In this document: piece by piece, positions 1 through 9,932 of the stretch
Numbering within the stretch: the stretch's first letter is position 1
How the letters are laid out: every line of letters starts with the position of its first letter
DNA from: Deinococcus sp. KNUC1210
GTDB lineage: Bacteria; Deinococcota; Deinococci; Deinococcales; Deinococcaceae
Assembly: GCF_022344005.1 (NCBI RefSeq)
Contig: NZ_CP092190.1
Span: 2,309,001-2,373,000, forward strand
DNA: 64,000 bases
Reading direction: 5' to 3'
The notes under the pieces: model-generated
Seen by the model: only the letters and a program-made list of their open reading frames with translations
Databases searched by the model: none
What the model was told of the DNA's origin: nothing
Made by a program: the position numbers and the translations under genes

Positions 1-278
1 GCGCCCCGAAGCTGAGCGACGCCGACCGCCTCGACACGGCCTACCCGTACCGCCTGGAAGTGGTGATCAGCGGCCCCGTCAGCGGCAGCTACCGCCTGGA
101 ATCGCTGACCCCGGACGCGGGCGAGCTGCAATCGTTGCTGGGACGGGTCTGGCGCACCGAACAGGTCAAAGGCAAAGGCCGCCCGGTGCTCGTGACCGAT
201 CTGAGCGAATACGAGCGGCTGTCGTGGGAAGAGTGGGTCAGCAGTGCAAAACCCACCGTCACGCTGACTCCGGCCTGA
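1..278 (+). CDS. C-terminal end of an unrecognised protein (5' truncated by window edge)
   Basis: The frame is open from base 3 and ends in TGA at 276-278, so only the last 91 codons are visible. The visible part contains TAYPYRLEVVISGPVSG and ends WVSSAKPTVTLTPA. I recognise no domain or motif. The stop overlaps a short hairpin (CTGAAG at 275-280 and CTTCAG at 286-291) and the next gene converges from the other strand at 288. An in-frame GTG at 60 is most likely internal because the frame is open upstream of it with normal codon use. Function unknown. Confidence 0.6.
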   Translation, partial: APKLSDADRLDTAYPYRLEVVISGPVSGSYRLESLTPDAGELQSLLGRVWRTEQVKGKGRPVLVTDLSEYERLSWEEWVSSAKPTVTLTPA

Positions 279-287
279 AGTCCGGCT

Positions 288-1730
288 TCAGTTCAGGGTT
301 CGCCCGCGCCCCAGGCCCATCTGCGCTTCGGCTTTGCTCAGGTGGTCCTGCAGCGTGCCGTACCAGTCGTCGCTGGGGTCGGTGTGCTCCAGGGCCTGCT
401 GGGCGTGGGCATAGGCGGCGGCAGCGTCGGGAAATCCCTGCTGCGCCATGATGTCGGTGGTCATCTGCTGCGCGGTGATCCAGTCGCGGGTGCCGGGCGC
501 GGCTTCGCGGGCTACCCGCTCGTAGTGGTCCAGCGCTTCGTCGAGGTGGTAATAGTCCATCGCCACGCTGCCCAGCACCAGACTCGCCGGAACCACCGCG
601 CCCTGCGACAGCGCCAGCTCTGCATTCATCTGGGCTTCGTGCAGGCGGCCCAGGCGGTACTCGGCCTCTGCCACGTCGGCCAGCACTTCCGGCACGAAGG
701 GATAATCGGGCGTGGCAGCGGCCTGCTCCAGCCGCTCACGGGCCTCCAGCGGGCGGTCCAGATCGAGGAGCGCCACACCCAGTTCGTGCAGCGCGTAGGG
801 GCGGTCTTCCGGTTGCGACAGGCCCAGAGCGGCCTCGAAGTGGGGCAGCGCTTCTTCCTGTCGTCCCTGGGCCACCAGCACCTGACCCCACACCAGCGCC
901 ACGCCGTAGCTCGGATCGCCCGCTTCGCGCTCCAGTCGGTCGGCTTCCTCGATCTGCGTCAGGGCGGTGTCCACTCTGTCCTGATTCAGCTCGGCCTGAC
1001 TCATCAGGTAATGCCAGCTCGCCAGCCCCAGCACATCGGCGGAAGCGCTCCGGGGAGTGCCGCTGGCGGGGTACTCGCTGCGGGCGCGGTTCAGCACTGT
1101 TTCGGCCTCGGTGGGCTGGGCCAGTTGCAGGTGCAGCGCAGCCTGTTCCTGAAGCATGCCGGCGCGGTAGCTGCCGCGTGCCAGATGCGCGGCTTCGGCA
1201 TACAGGTTCAGTGCGCCCTCGCTGTTGCCCAGCATTTCCTCGGCGTCAGCCTGCCAGCTTCGCAGCCGCCAGCGCAGGTGCGGCGGCAGTTCGGCCACCG
1301 GCAGATGCACGTCCAGTGCTTCCTGTGCCCGCTCGGCAAGCGCGAGGGCGGCCACCACGTGATAACGACTCAGCGGATCGCCGTGCACCGCTTCCAGCGC
1401 GGGATACGCTGCCTCAGGGCCGCGCCGCCGGGCGTCGAGTTCGGCACTGAGCGCCAGATACAGCGGACTCTGGCGCAGCGCCGGATCGAGCGCGGCGGCC
1501 TGAACCACGGCTTCCTGCGCGTCGGCACTGGCGGCGTCGCCATACAGCGAGTGCAGGCTGGCGAGATACAGCGACAGCGGCCCGCGCTGGCTCGGAGCAG
1601 CCTCACGAAACGCCGCGTCCAGAATGCCGAACGCGGCCTCGAAGTCTTCGGGCGCGTGGCCGGGAGGCACGGTGTCGGGGCTGGCGAGCGCGGCACAGAC
1701 CTGCTGCCAGGTGGTCAGAGCATCAATCAT
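288..1730 (-). CDS. Tetratricopeptide-repeat protein
   Basis: A 480-residue, Ala/Leu-rich, all-helical protein with regularly spaced pairs such as [39 protein letters not shown] and [12 protein letters not shown], which are degenerate TPR units through most of its length. TPR proteins are protein-interaction scaffolds; no catalytic domain is fused to it and the partner cannot be read from the sequence. ATG 1730 ([10 protein letters not shown]) is preferred over an in-frame GTG at 1763: a TATGCT hexamer (1740-1745 on the complement) lies just upstream and would leave a very short leader. No signal peptide, so probably cytoplasmic. It converges with the gene ending at 278. Confidence 0.75.
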   Translation of the reverse strand: MIDALTTWQQVCAALASPDTVPPGHAPEDFEAAFGILDAAFREAAPSQRGPLSLYLASLHSLYGDAASADAQEAVVQAAALDPALRQSPLYLALSAELDARRRGPEAAYPALEAVHGDPLSRYHVVAALALAERAQEALDVHLPVAELPPHLRWRLRSWQADAEEMLGNSEGALNLYAEAAHLARGSYRAGMLQEQAALHLQLAQPTEAETVLNRARSEYPASGTPRSASADVLGLASWHYLMSQAELNQDRVDTALTQIEEADRLEREAGDPSYGVALVWGQVLVAQGRQEEALPHFEAALGLSQPEDRPYALHELGVALLDLDRPLEARERLEQAAATPDYPFVPEVLADVAEAEYRLGRLHEAQMNAELALSQGAVVPASLVLGSVAMDYYHLDEALDHYERVAREAAPGTRDWITAQQMTTDIMAQQGFPDAAAAYAHAQQALEHTDPSDDWYGTLQDHLSKAEAQMGLGRGRTLN

Positions 1731-1830
1731 TCGCTTCACAGCATAAGCCAGCAGGCGGTACACACGAAACTGAGCACACGATCATGAGGGGTGCCTGCCC
1801 GGTGTTCAGCCGTTCACGGTGTGTGGGCCG

Positions 1831-3234
1831 TTATTTCGGCTGGAGGTGATACAGCTCGATTCCCACCGCGCTGCGTGCCGGAAAGCCCTTCCAGTAGGTA
1901 TCGTCGGGCTTGGGGGTGCCGTCTGCGTTGCGCGAGTACACGCCCGCGTCGGCCCTGACCGACTTCACATTCAGATAGGCGGCGGCATCGGCCTGACCCT
2001 TCAGGCGGTAATTCAGGAAGGCCGTTACGAAGTGCTCGTTCAGGTTGTTCAGGCGGCCCATATCCCAGGCGGGTTCAGCATAGTGGCCGTATTCGTCGGG
2101 CAGGCCCACGCTTTCGGGCGGCGGCGGATTGGGTGCCGAGTTGTGGCGGGCGTTCTGATACACCACCATGTAGCGGTCTGAATTCACCGAGTTCTGAAAC
2201 AGCGCCTGCACACCGCCCACGTAGCCTGCCACGTCGTCATGGTCGCCCACCACGAAGAGGGTCGGCACCTTGATGGCCGCGAGTCCGGCTGCGTCCCAGA
2301 AGCCGAATTCAGCCGCTCCCGGCACGCCGATGGCCTTCACGGCGTAGTCGCCGCCCCAGGGTGCGAAGGCCACCACTGCCTTCAGCCGGGGATCGACGGT
2401 GTAGGCGCCGGTAGACCGGGCGGCCAGTGCGCCGCCGGGCACGAAGCCCATCACCTGTTTGGCAAAGCCCGCGCCCGCGAAGTTCAGTGCGCCGTAGCCG
2501 CCCATGCTGTAGCCCACCAGCGCGGTGTTGTCAGCGTCCACGATGCCGCTCAGAAAGCTGCCGCTGCCCGCTTTGCCGAAATTCCCCATGCTGTCGAGCA
2601 CGAACTGATCGTCGAGCGGGCGATTGAGCAGCGTGCTGGCAAAGGCCGCTTTATCGGCGTGGGTGCTGTCGGTATGGTCGATGGAGGCGACCACATAGCC
2701 CTTGCTTGCCAGGTTCTCGCACAGATAACTGAGCAGCACGCGGCTGCCGGGATAGCCGTGCGACACGATGACCAGCGGATACCTGCCCGCCTCGGGGCCA
2801 GCGTTCCGGGCGGCGCGTCCGGGTGTCTGGAAGGGGATCAGGGGCCGCTTGGGGTCGCCGGGGCCGCTGCCCAGCACATCCGGATAGCTCGTGACCTGCG
2901 TCTCGCCCGCCTTCAGGGTCGCTGGGTACCACACCTCCACCGTCAGCGGGCGGTCGTAGCGCGTGAGCGGCGTGGCCGCCTTGGCGATATCGAGCTGATT
3001 CTTGTTCGTCAGTTGCAGGGTACGCACACCCACGGCATGCGGGCCGCGTGCGCTGAGTTCGGGGGCGTCGGGCCGCAGGTCGCCGGGAAAGACCGGGCTG
3101 GAGACGGAAGGAGTGCCTTGCATCTGGGCAAGTGTAGTGCTGCCCGGACCAGCGCTTCCAGCCAGGACGGCACTGAAGGCGAGCAGCGGAAACAGACGGC
3201 GAACAGACGTTCTGGTGGGCCTGACTGGGTGCAT
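1831..3234 (-). CDS. Secreted alpha/beta hydrolase (PAF-acetylhydrolase / dienelactone-hydrolase-like)
   Basis: 467 residues. ATG 3234 follows a good Shine-Dalgarno GGAGG 6 bases upstream. The N-terminus has an Arg-rich start, a hydrophobic stretch ([16 protein letters not shown], about residues 14-29) and a likely cleavage region near residue 36, so export is expected. The mature part carries HG in [10 protein letters not shown] (oxyanion side, about 156-164), the nucleophile elbow GYSMGG (Ser243), an acidic residue in FVVGDHDD (Asp331) and a histidine in NARHNS (His364), a complete triad in the usual order. The family hydrolyses short or oxidised ester substrates; the real substrate is unknown. 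An ORF extension upstream of 3234 is considered untranslated. Confidence 0.85.
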   Translation of the reverse strand: MHPVRPTRTSVRRLFPLLAFSAVLAGSAGPGSTTLAQMQGTPSVSSPVFPGDLRPDAPELSARGPHAVGVRTLQLTNKNQLDIAKAATPLTRYDRPLTVEVWYPATLKAGETQVTSYPDVLGSGPGDPKRPLIPFQTPGRAARNAGPEAGRYPLVIVSHGYPGSRVLLSYLCENLASKGYVVASIDHTDSTHADKAAFASTLLNRPLDDQFVLDSMGNFGKAGSGSFLSGIVDADNTALVGYSMGGYGALNFAGAGFAKQVMGFVPGGALAARSTGAYTVDPRLKAVVAFAPWGGDYAVKAIGVPGAAEFGFWDAAGLAAIKVPTLFVVGDHDDVAGYVGGVQALFQNSVNSDRYMVVYQNARHNSAPNPPPPESVGLPDEYGHYAEPAWDMGRLNNLNEHFVTAFLNYRLKGQADAAAYLNVKSVRADAGVYSRNADGTPKPDDTYWKGFPARSAVGIELYHLQPK

Positions 3235-3367
3235 GAAAACCTCCGGAAGAGCGGGGCAGGGGTGTGCAGAACGCAGCGGCGTCCAGTAGGGAAGACGCCG
3301 TCCGTTCCGGCTGGGCAGCACAGAGAGCAGAGAAAGAAGTGTGCAGGCAGCATACACCGCCCGTTTG

Positions 3368-3404
3368 CCTCAGGCGCAAGGGCCAGGCGCTTGAGGCTTT
3401 CTTC
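3368..3404. terminator. Hairpin with T-rich tail between two minus-strand genes
   Basis: CCTCAGGCGC (3368-3377) pairs with GCGCTTGAGG (3387-3396), 10 bp with one G-U, loop of nine. The T-rich tail CTTTCTTC follows on the plus strand, although both flanking genes read on the minus strand. It may act as a two-way terminator after the gene at 3440-3946. Confidence 0.35.
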
Positions 3405-3439
3405 AGCGGTGGAAACGTGCCCGTCTGAGGCCCGCAGGT

Positions 3440-3946
3440 TCAGTGAACCTTGGTCGGGTCGTTTTCGCTGCCCTGGCCGCCCTCGTCGCCGTCCTCACGG
3501 ATCTGGGCGCTGGTCTGGGCGCGTTCCTGCCGAGCCGCCTGAATCCGGGTCGCAAGGGCGCTGGCCTCCTGCGCCGTGATGGTCACGGTGTCGCTGGTCG
3601 GCAGGCGGCTGTCCACATCCAGCCGGGTCAGACGCGAGCCGGTATCGGGCAGATTCTCGATACGCATGCCCCAGTTGGGCGCGTCGTCGGGGTACAGCAG
3701 ATCGATGCCCGTGTCACCTTCCTCCAGCCGCAGGATCGCCTGTACCTGCACCGCCTCGCCATCGGTCAGAAAGATCTTGAAGTGTTCGCGCTGCAATTCC
3801 GGATCTCCGGCGTGCTCCAGGATCCGCAGTTGCAGCAGTGGCTCGGCACTCGCCGGAGCCAGAGCGCTCGGGTCGGGGGCGGGCGTGACATCCAGAGTCA
3901 GCGCGGAAGAGGCGGAATCGAGCTGATGGTGGGTGCTGGCGTCCAT
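3440..3946 (-). CDS. Conserved-looking hypothetical protein
   Basis: 168 residues, acidic and without signal peptide or membrane segment. The central part (LLQLRILEHAGDPELQREHF, then AVQVQAILRLEEGDTGIDLLYPDD) looks like a compact beta-rich domain; the last 40 residues are Gln/Glu/Ala-rich and probably helical or disordered. No family recognised. ATG 3946 is preceded by TAGCGT (3952-3957 on the complement) with 5 bases between, compatible with a leaderless transcript. It lies downstream of the histidine kinase on the same strand but is separated by 120 bases. Confidence 0.65.
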   Translation of the reverse strand: MDASTHHQLDSASSALTLDVTPAPDPSALAPASAEPLLQLRILEHAGDPELQREHFKIFLTDGEAVQVQAILRLEEGDTGIDLLYPDDAPNWGMRIENLPDTGSRLTRLDVDSRLPTSDTVTITAQEASALATRIQAARQERAQTSAQIREDGDEGGQGSENDPTKVH

Positions 3947-4066
3947 GCTTCACGCTAGGCTCAAAAAGACAGAGACGGGTAAAGGTGGTGGCGACGTTTC
4001 TTAACATCGGGCCACTGGCCTTTCAGAGCGTCTTTTCTGGTTCCGGAGGTACGTCTTCCTTCTGGC

Positions 4067-5713
4067 TCACGCCACGTCGTCATCCAGATCCGGGATATTT
4101 CCCAGCGGCAGCCAGACATTGACGGTGGTGCCCCGCCCAACCTCGCTCTCGATCCAGATCTGCCCGCTGTGGGCGTCCACGATGCCGCGCACGATGGCAA
4201 GGCCCAGCCCCGCGCCGCCCTGATCGCGGCTGCGCGATTCCTCGACGCGGTAGAAACGGTCGAACAGCCGCTCCAGATGCTCTGGGGCGATACCGGGGCC
4301 GTCGTCCTGCACCGAGATTCGCACGCCCGGTATGCCCTTGGGGGCCGCGCCGCCCGGTGCCTTCCTGGGTGGTTCCAGTTCCGGCGTGCTCTGCAGGTGG
4401 ATGTGCAGCGAGCCGACCTTGAGCGCATTCGATACCAGATTGATGACCACCTGTTTCACGCGGTCGGGGTCGCCTTCCAGCGCCACGTCCTGCCCACCGG
4501 CGATCAGTTCGGCTCCCTGGGCCTGGGCCAGCGGTGCCAGTTCGCGTGCGATGTCCTGAAGCAGCAGCAGCGACAGCACCGGCTGGCGGCGCAGTTGCAG
4601 CACGCCGCTGTCGCTGCGGGCCAGTTCCAGCAGGCTGCTGATGAGGCTGGTCAGCCGCTCGGATTCGTTCTTGATGATGGTCAGGCTCTCGCGCTGCTGC
4701 TCGTTGGGACTGCTGCGCCTCAGCAGGTAGCTGGCGTGACCCTGAATCGCCGTGACGGGCGTTCGCAGCTCGTGGCTGGCGTCCGAGGTAAAGCGGCGCT
4801 GCACCTCGAACGAGTTTTCCAGGCGGTCGAGCATGCGGTTCAGGGCGTGTGCCAGCGACTGCACCTCGTCGCCGGTCTGCGGCTCCGGCACGCGCACCGC
4901 CAGCGTCTGCCCGCCGATGCGGTCGGCTGCCCGCTTCACCATCGTCAGGGGGCGCAGCGCCTGTCCTGCCAGCAGGTACGCGCCCGCTGCCGCCGTGCCC
5001 GCGCCGATCAGGAAGATCACCAGCACGATGGTTCGCAGCGTGGTCAGCGTCTGGTCGGTGGCTTCCAGGCTGCGCCCGAAATATACGATGGTGGCGACGG
5101 TCTTGGTCAGGCCGTCGAAGTTGCGCCCATACGCGAACTCGGTCAGGGTCACCAGCACCCGCGACGACACCGGGGGCAGCCCGACTTCCTTGACAGGCGT
5201 GGTCAGCACAATCTGGTGGTTGGGGTCGCGCAGCAGCCGCAGCAGTTCGGCGTCGGTCAGGTGGATCGGGGCGTTGGGATCGACGGTGGGCGTCTGTCGC
5301 AGCTGATCGGCGGTCATCCGGAGTTCACTCAGCAGCAACTGTCGGTCGCGTGCCGACCCGGAAGCCCGCTCGGTCAGTTCCGACACGTCCTCGCCCACCA
5401 GCGACTCGAACTGCACGCGGTAATCGGGAAAGGTGCGCCGGATCTCGCTGAAACTGAGCGGTGTTTCGGTGCCGTCCGTGGGCGTCACGCTGTAGGGCCG
5501 GATACTCAGCCGTTCAGCCAGATTGGTGTACTGCCCGTAGGTGTCGCGCAGATCGGCGTCCACGCCGTTGAACAGGCTGGTCTGCATCACGGTCAGAACA
5601 GCCAGTGCCAGCACCAGCAGCAGCGCTGAAAGCAGCATGGTGTACAGCAGGGTCAGGCGGATACGCAGCGTCACGAGTGGCAGTGTAGAGGGGCGGCATG
5701 TGGCGTGTGGCAA
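4067..5713 (-). CDS. Two-component sensor histidine kinase
   Basis: 548 residues from ATG 5713. Order: TM1 about 18-43, extracytoplasmic sensor region about 45-225, TM2 about 228-250, HAMP about 250-302, HisKA with phospho-acceptor His314 in DASHELRTPVTAI, then HATPase with N box NLVSNALK (425-432), DDGPG (470-474) and GAGLGLA (500-506). The kinase senses an envelope signal and phosphorylates the response regulator encoded just upstream at 5802-6479. A GTG at 5674 (VTLRIRLTLLYT) is an equally plausible start because membrane residues begin right after it. The 88-base gap to the regulator holds a long hairpin. The signal is unknown; the sensor region matches no domain I recognise. Confidence 0.92.
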   Translation of the reverse strand: MPHATCRPSTLPLVTLRIRLTLLYTMLLSALLLVLALAVLTVMQTSLFNGVDADLRDTYGQYTNLAERLSIRPYSVTPTDGTETPLSFSEIRRTFPDYRVQFESLVGEDVSELTERASGSARDRQLLLSELRMTADQLRQTPTVDPNAPIHLTDAELLRLLRDPNHQIVLTTPVKEVGLPPVSSRVLVTLTEFAYGRNFDGLTKTVATIVYFGRSLEATDQTLTTLRTIVLVIFLIGAGTAAAGAYLLAGQALRPLTMVKRAADRIGGQTLAVRVPEPQTGDEVQSLAHALNRMLDRLENSFEVQRRFTSDASHELRTPVTAIQGHASYLLRRSSPNEQQRESLTIIKNESERLTSLISSLLELARSDSGVLQLRRQPVLSLLLLQDIARELAPLAQAQGAELIAGGQDVALEGDPDRVKQVVINLVSNALKVGSLHIHLQSTPELEPPRKAPGGAAPKGIPGVRISVQDDGPGIAPEHLERLFDRFYRVEESRSRDQGGAGLGLAIVRGIVDAHSGQIWIESEVGRGTTVNVWLPLGNIPDLDDDVA

Positions 5714-5727
5714 GTGAGATGTGGGAA

Positions 5728-5766
5728 CGGCCCCGACATCTTGAATTCATCAAGGTGTCGGGGCCG
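5728..5766 (-). terminator. 17-bp hairpin between response regulator and histidine kinase
   Basis: CGGCCCCGACATCTTGA (5728-5744) pairs with TCAAGGTGTCGGGGCCG (5750-5766): 17 bp with one G-U pair and a 5-base loop. No run of T follows on either strand, so it may be an attenuator, an mRNA-processing or stability hairpin rather than a full intrinsic terminator. It lies inside what would be a regulator-kinase operon. Confidence 0.6.
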
Positions 5767-5801
5767 CTCTTGCCTGCTCTGATGTGATGCTGCTGCTAGC
5801 G

Positions 5802-6479
<678 letters not shown>

Positions 6480-6484
6480 GCCCC

Positions 6485-6490
6485 AGACTA
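6485..6490 (-). promoter_or_regulatory. -10 hexamer TAGTCT, leaderless promoter of the response regulator
   Basis: On the complement TAGTCT is followed by five bases and then ATG 6479. This is the Deinococcus TANNNT leaderless arrangement. No clear -35 at 16-18 bases. Confidence 0.55.
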
Positions 6491-6524
6491 GTCCCGGCTC
6501 TCATGAGAAGACCCGCCGCGCGGC

Positions 6525-7136
6525 TTAACCTGTTTTCATCTGGCCTGGGACCGCACTGAGTGCGTCTGTCGCAGCGGCACTCACACTGTAGGCGGTCCTC
6601 AGATCCTCGAAGCCGCTCAGTCCCGAGACGGCACGTTCCTGAAGGACCATCGCGGAGGCATACGGAAGCACCGACGGGCAGGCGAGCGTTTCGCCCGGCT
6701 GGGCCGCACTGCACAGCCGCCGGGCCAGATTGACCGGAAGACCGTAGGCGCTGACCATGCCGCCCACCGGGCCGGTCAGCACCTCGCCCACGGCCAGGCC
6801 AGCCCGCAGCTGCAACTGCTCGCCCAGCAGCTCTGCCAGATGAAGCTGAGCGGCGCGGCTATGGGCCTTCAGGGCCGATTGCAGGGCAGCGGGCACCTGG
6901 GCGGGGGTGAACAGACACACCACGGCGTCGCCCTGATGCTGCAACACCTGGCCGCCGTGCGCCTCAAAATGCAGGATCAGGATCTGAATCAGATCGGTCA
7001 TCAGGGCCATGTAGTGCGCCAGGGGCAGGCGGCGGGCCAGCCGGGTGCTGCCGACCAGATCGGTGACAAGCAGGCAGGCGAGCTGCTGATCGGCAGGCGG
7101 AAGGGAGTCTGGAAGGGGGAGAAGTCGATTCGCCAT
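6525..7136 (-). CDS. Class III adenylate/guanylate cyclase catalytic-domain protein
   Basis: 203 residues from ATG 7136, which has GGAG seven bases upstream. The protein is little more than one cyclase homology domain: metal-binding aspartates in VTDLVGSTR (Asp26) and QHQGDAVV (Asp70), and transition-state Asn136 and Arg140 in [11 protein letters not shown]. The family makes cAMP or cGMP from ATP or GTP as a dimer. The substrate-specifying residues cannot be assigned by eye. Missing sensor or membrane domains suggest a soluble enzyme regulated through partners. A Crp/Fnr-type protein is encoded about 3 kb away, but its effector is unknown. The C-terminal 25 residues are unlike the family. Confidence 0.85.
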   Translation of the reverse strand: MANRLLPLPDSLPPADQQLACLLVTDLVGSTRLARRLPLAHYMALMTDLIQILILHFEAHGGQVLQHQGDAVVCLFTPAQVPAALQSALKAHSRAAQLHLAELLGEQLQLRAGLAVGEVLTGPVGGMVSAYGLPVNLARRLCSAAQPGETLACPSVLPYASAMVLQERAVSGLSGFEDLRTAYSVSAAATDALSAVPGQMKTG

Positions 7137-7249
7137 GAGGAAGCTCCGCAGACAGCCCGCATCTCGACACCTCGTCCGAACATGCGCGGTTCGCTGTGGC
7201 CTGAGGATAGAGATCTGTGTGCTTGATGACAAGGTCCCCCCTCAAGGGG

Positions 7250-7711
7250 TTAACGCGACCGGTCGTACAGCGCCTGCCCCGTCAGCACGAAGCCGTGCAG
7301 CGGCGCCTCGGTGGTGAAGCTGATCCAGTCGCCGGGCGCGAGTTCGGGAAAGGGCGTGTAGCCGCTCAGCACCAGCGTCAGACGGGCACGGACGACGACG
7401 GTGGGCGGCCCTCCGCGTGGGCACGCCAGCACCTGCCCCACGCCTTCCAGCCCACTGACGCCCACCACCCCGAGCTGTTCCTCGGGGGGCGCTTCCGGCA
7501 GACGTGCCCACGCACTGACCACGCCGTTGACGATCACATATGCCTCGCCGGGCAGGGCCACGTAAGGGCCGCAGCGATCCAGCAGATACAGCACGCGGCC
7601 ACCCGCCACAAATTCGATCAGCGGGCTTCCCTCAGGCTGCGGATAGATCAGGCCGTGCGCGGCATAGTGGCGGTGCCGTTCGGTAAATTCCTCGGGCGAA
7701 CTCTCGATCAT
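7250..7711 (-). CDS. Hypothetical protein
   Basis: 153 residues, proline- and glycine-rich, mostly short beta-prone segments (GGRVLYLLDRCGPYVALPG, TVVVRARLTLVLSGY). No signal peptide, membrane segment or known motif. ATG 7711 is preceded by CATAAT with six bases between, so the transcript is likely leaderless. It stands alone between the cyclase and the UbiA operon, all on the minus strand. Confidence 0.65.
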   Translation of the reverse strand: MIESSPEEFTERHRHYAAHGLIYPQPEGSPLIEFVAGGRVLYLLDRCGPYVALPGEAYVIVNGVVSAWARLPEAPPEEQLGVVGVSGLEGVGQVLACPRGGPPTVVVRARLTLVLSGYTPFPELAPGDWISFTTEAPLHGFVLTGQALYDRSR

Positions 7712-7717
7712 GCGGTG

Positions 7718-7723
7718 ATTATG
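7718..7723 (-). promoter_or_regulatory. -10 hexamer CATAAT ahead of the 7250-7711 gene
   Basis: Complement of ATTATG at 7718-7723; six bases separate it from ATG 7711. One base off TATAAT; leaderless spacing. Confidence 0.45.
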
Positions 7724-7808
7724 GAGGTATTGGAGAGCAGGAGTCAGGCCCTGTGACCCGGTAAGCGTCAGAGGCGCACACGGCGGGCCATGTTCTGGCG
7801 TCTGTCTG

Positions 7809-8096
7809 CTACGCTTCCACGTCCAGCCAGTCCAGTTCCGGATAGTCCAGATCGTGCGTGTCCAGCACCGTATCGGCCCGCTCCAGCGCGAAAGTGCCCT
7901 CCACCTCGCGCTGCACCGCGATCAGCAGCAGACCTTCCAGCCGCTCCAGCACGGCGTAGCCGGATGTGCCGGGCTGGTGGCCTTCGCGGGCGCGGCGCAG
8001 GAGCAGCGCGGCCCGCAACTCGTCGCCGTCTCGGTAAGCGGTGCGGGCTGCCGACGGAATCAGCGCCCTCAGCGCGTTCAGGTCAGCGTGCGCCAC
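7809..8096 (-). CDS. Small hypothetical protein translationally coupled to the UbiA gene
   Basis: 95 residues from GTG 8096 (reads [36 protein letters not shown] in two overlapping parts), acidic C-terminus ending [11 protein letters not shown]. Its start lies 19 bases inside the end of the prenyltransferase gene in another frame, so it is probably translated by coupling. The first half looks like a short helical pair, the rest beta-prone. No family recognised. The frame stays open far upstream inside the prenyltransferase, but that part is a shadow of the real gene. Confidence 0.6.
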   Translation of the reverse strand: MAHADLNALRALIPSAARTAYRDGDELRAALLLRRAREGHQPGTSGYAVLERLEGLLLIAVQREVEGTFALERADTVLDTHDLDYPELDWLDVEA

Positions 8097-8977
8097 AGCA
8101 CGTCGGCCACCACGCCGCCCAGCATCGTGAGGGCCAGCCACATGTTGGCGTCGAAAAAGGCGACGTTGGCGCGGGTCAGGTCGTTGGGGTTCACCAGTCG
8201 GTGTTCGTACAGCAGGATGCCGCCCATGGCGAGCGCCGCCAGGAAATACCAGAAGCTCGCTCCCACCGCGAAGCCCACCGCCAGCAGCAGCACGAAGGTC
8301 AGCGCGTGGCTGGTGGCGGCGATCCGCAGCGCCGGGCCGATGCCGAAGCGGGCCGGAATGCTCTGGATGCCGTGTTGCCGGTCGAAATCGAAATCCATGG
8401 TGGCGTAGATGGTATCCAGCCCGACCATCCAGAAGATCACGACCAGCCACAGTAGCCACGCGCCCATGTCGAAATGCCCGGTGACGGCGATCCAGCCGCC
8501 CGCTGCCGCCGCGCCGTCGGTGACGCCCAGCCACAGGTGACACAGCCAGGTAAAGCGCTTGGTGTACGGATAGCCGATCAGAAACAGCACCGCGATGGGC
8601 ATGAGCGCCAGACACAGCGGATTGAGTTGCCACGACGCGAGCGCCATGACCAGCAGACTGCCCAGCACCAGTGCCCAGCCCTGCCCCACGCTGACCCTGC
8701 CCGCCGGAATGTCGCGTCCGGCAGTGCGCGGATTGCGGGCGTCGATGGTGCGGTCGATGATGCGGTTGGCCGCCATCGCGGCGGTGCGGGCGCTCGCCAT
8801 CGCCAGTGTGACCCACAGCAGCACGCCCAGCCCCGGCCAGCCACTTCCCCGGAACTGCATCGAGGCCAGCAGCATGCCCGCATACGCGAACGGCAGCGCA
8901 AAGACCGTGTGTTCAAATTTGACCAGCTCTAGCAGCGTCTTGGCGGTCAGTCGGGGCGTGGTCGGGCTGGCACTCAT
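8078..8977 (-). CDS. mqnP: UbiA-family polyprenyltransferase (probable menaquinone-pathway MqnP type)
   Basis: 299 residues with about eight to nine membrane helices. The first Asp-rich motif reads [19 protein letters not shown], the second [16 protein letters not shown]; both bind Mg-prenyl diphosphate. The enzyme attaches a polyprenyl tail to an aromatic acid in the membrane. Deinococcus-Thermus bacteria make menaquinone by the futalosine route, whose prenyltransferase is UbiA-like (MqnP), so this role is favoured over ubiquinone; that is inference from taxonomy. ATG 8977 is preceded by TATTCT with eight bases between. The 3' end overlaps the next small gene. Confidence 0.8.
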   Translation of the reverse strand: MSASPTTPRLTAKTLLELVKFEHTVFALPFAYAGMLLASMQFRGSGWPGLGVLLWVTLAMASARTAAMAANRIIDRTIDARNPRTAGRDIPAGRVSVGQGWALVLGSLLVMALASWQLNPLCLALMPIAVLFLIGYPYTKRFTWLCHLWLGVTDGAAAAGGWIAVTGHFDMGAWLLWLVVIFWMVGLDTIYATMDFDFDRQHGIQSIPARFGIGPALRIAATSHALTFVLLLAVGFAVGASFWYFLAALAMGGILLYEHRLVNPNDLTRANVAFFDANMWLALTMLGGVVADVLWRTLT

Positions 8978-9328
8978 AATGCTTCAGAATACGCCCCGCC
9001 CGGCGTAACAAGCCGCGTAACTTCACGATAGGGAAATCAGAGCGTCTGATGCGGCGCTCGACCTGTACGGCCCCCGCTTATCAGAGCTGCGACCTTTCGG
9101 CAGCGTGTGGCGGCCCTGCATCGTCATGGGCACCGAGCACTTCTAACGGTCTAGGTCGGCTCCAAAAAAGTTCGGATCGAGTCTCTTGCGGTCTGCGCCA
9201 GTATCTGGAAGGTCCATGAAGTTCTTTAGATTAGAGAAATTCGTTTCTAAAAGAATCTATTTGACTACAAATTTCTCGTAATATGGTTCGGTATTGACGA
9301 ATGATTAGCCCTTTTCTAGTCTGCCTGA
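8978..9328. other. Intergenic region between divergent genes, with AT-rich right half
   Basis: No coding frame I can support. The left 150 bases have the usual GC content; 9160-9310 is clearly AT-rich. It holds an imperfect hairpin TTAGAGAAA / TTTCTAA closed by a TTCG loop (9231-9250, loop 9240-9243) and the promoter of the lipoprotein gene at 9294-9322. Confidence 0.5.
9294..9322 (+). promoter_or_regulatory. Promoter of the CAP-domain lipoprotein gene (leaderless)
   Basis: TTGACG at 9294-9299, 17-base spacer, TAGTCT at 9317-9322, then six bases to the GTG start at 9329. Both boxes and the spacing fit a strong sigma-70-type promoter whose transcript begins at or next to the start codon. Confidence 0.7.
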
Positions 9329-9916
9329 GTGAAATCCTCAATTCAGAAACTCCTGCGGTGTGTGCTCCCGGCGGGTCTGAGCGTCGGTCTGCTCGCGGCC
9401 TGCTCCGGCTCTTCCGTGCCCACTAGGGGGTACGAGAGCCAGAACATGACGGCCCTGGCAAATGAGGTATTGACGCTCAGCAATTCCCTTCGGGCGCAGG
9501 GCGTGACCTGCCAGGGCGTGGCGTACCCGGTAGCGCCCGCCCTGCTGGAAGACAAGACCCTGAATGCCGCCGCGCAGCACCGTGCCGACGATCTGGCCCA
9601 GACCGAAGATTTCACCCACACACCTGCCAATGGCAGGACCTATCAGTGGTGGCTCGATCAGGTTCACTTCAAGCTGGAATTTCCGCTGGCCCAGCATGAT
9701 GGCGAGAACCTCGGCAGCACCGTCACGAGTACGCCGAAGGTCATCGTGGCTTCCTGGCTCGCCAGCATCAAGGGGCACTGTGAGGTTCAGTTCACCAACA
9801 CCTACAAGGACACCAAGACTGCCCAGTGGATGCCGGGCTTCACGCGGGTCGGCGTCGGAGAGGCAGTGTCTGGCGGAAGTGGTCTCCATTACTGGGTGGT
9901 CCTCTTCGCCAACTGA
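9329..9916 (+). CDS. CAP/SCP-domain lipoprotein
   Basis: 195 residues. The signal peptide ends in a lipobox (LLAAC, Cys25), so the protein should be lipid-anchored outside the cytoplasm. The rest fits the CAP (cysteine-rich secretory / PR-1) fold: LNAAAQHRADDLAQ, HTPANGRTYQ, GENLGS, then a C-terminal strand GLHYWVVLFAN. Bacterial CAP proteins are of mostly unknown function; some are proposed peptidases or ligand carriers. Two cysteines (about residues 60 and 151) might form a disulfide. The GTG start is set by the leaderless promoter directly upstream. It converges with 9933-10205. Confidence 0.8.
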   Translation: MKSSIQKLLRCVLPAGLSVGLLAACSGSSVPTRGYESQNMTALANEVLTLSNSLRAQGVTCQGVAYPVAPALLEDKTLNAAAQHRADDLAQTEDFTHTPANGRTYQWWLDQVHFKLEFPLAQHDGENLGSTVTSTPKVIVASWLASIKGHCEVQFTNTYKDTKTAQWMPGFTRVGVGEAVSGGSGLHYWVVLFAN

Positions 9917-9932
9917 CCACCCGTTGAAGCGG

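Noticed and set aside
275..291. Short hairpin between the first two convergent genes as a terminator
   Set aside because: Only a 6-bp stem with no U-run; not distinguishable from chance in GC-rich DNA.
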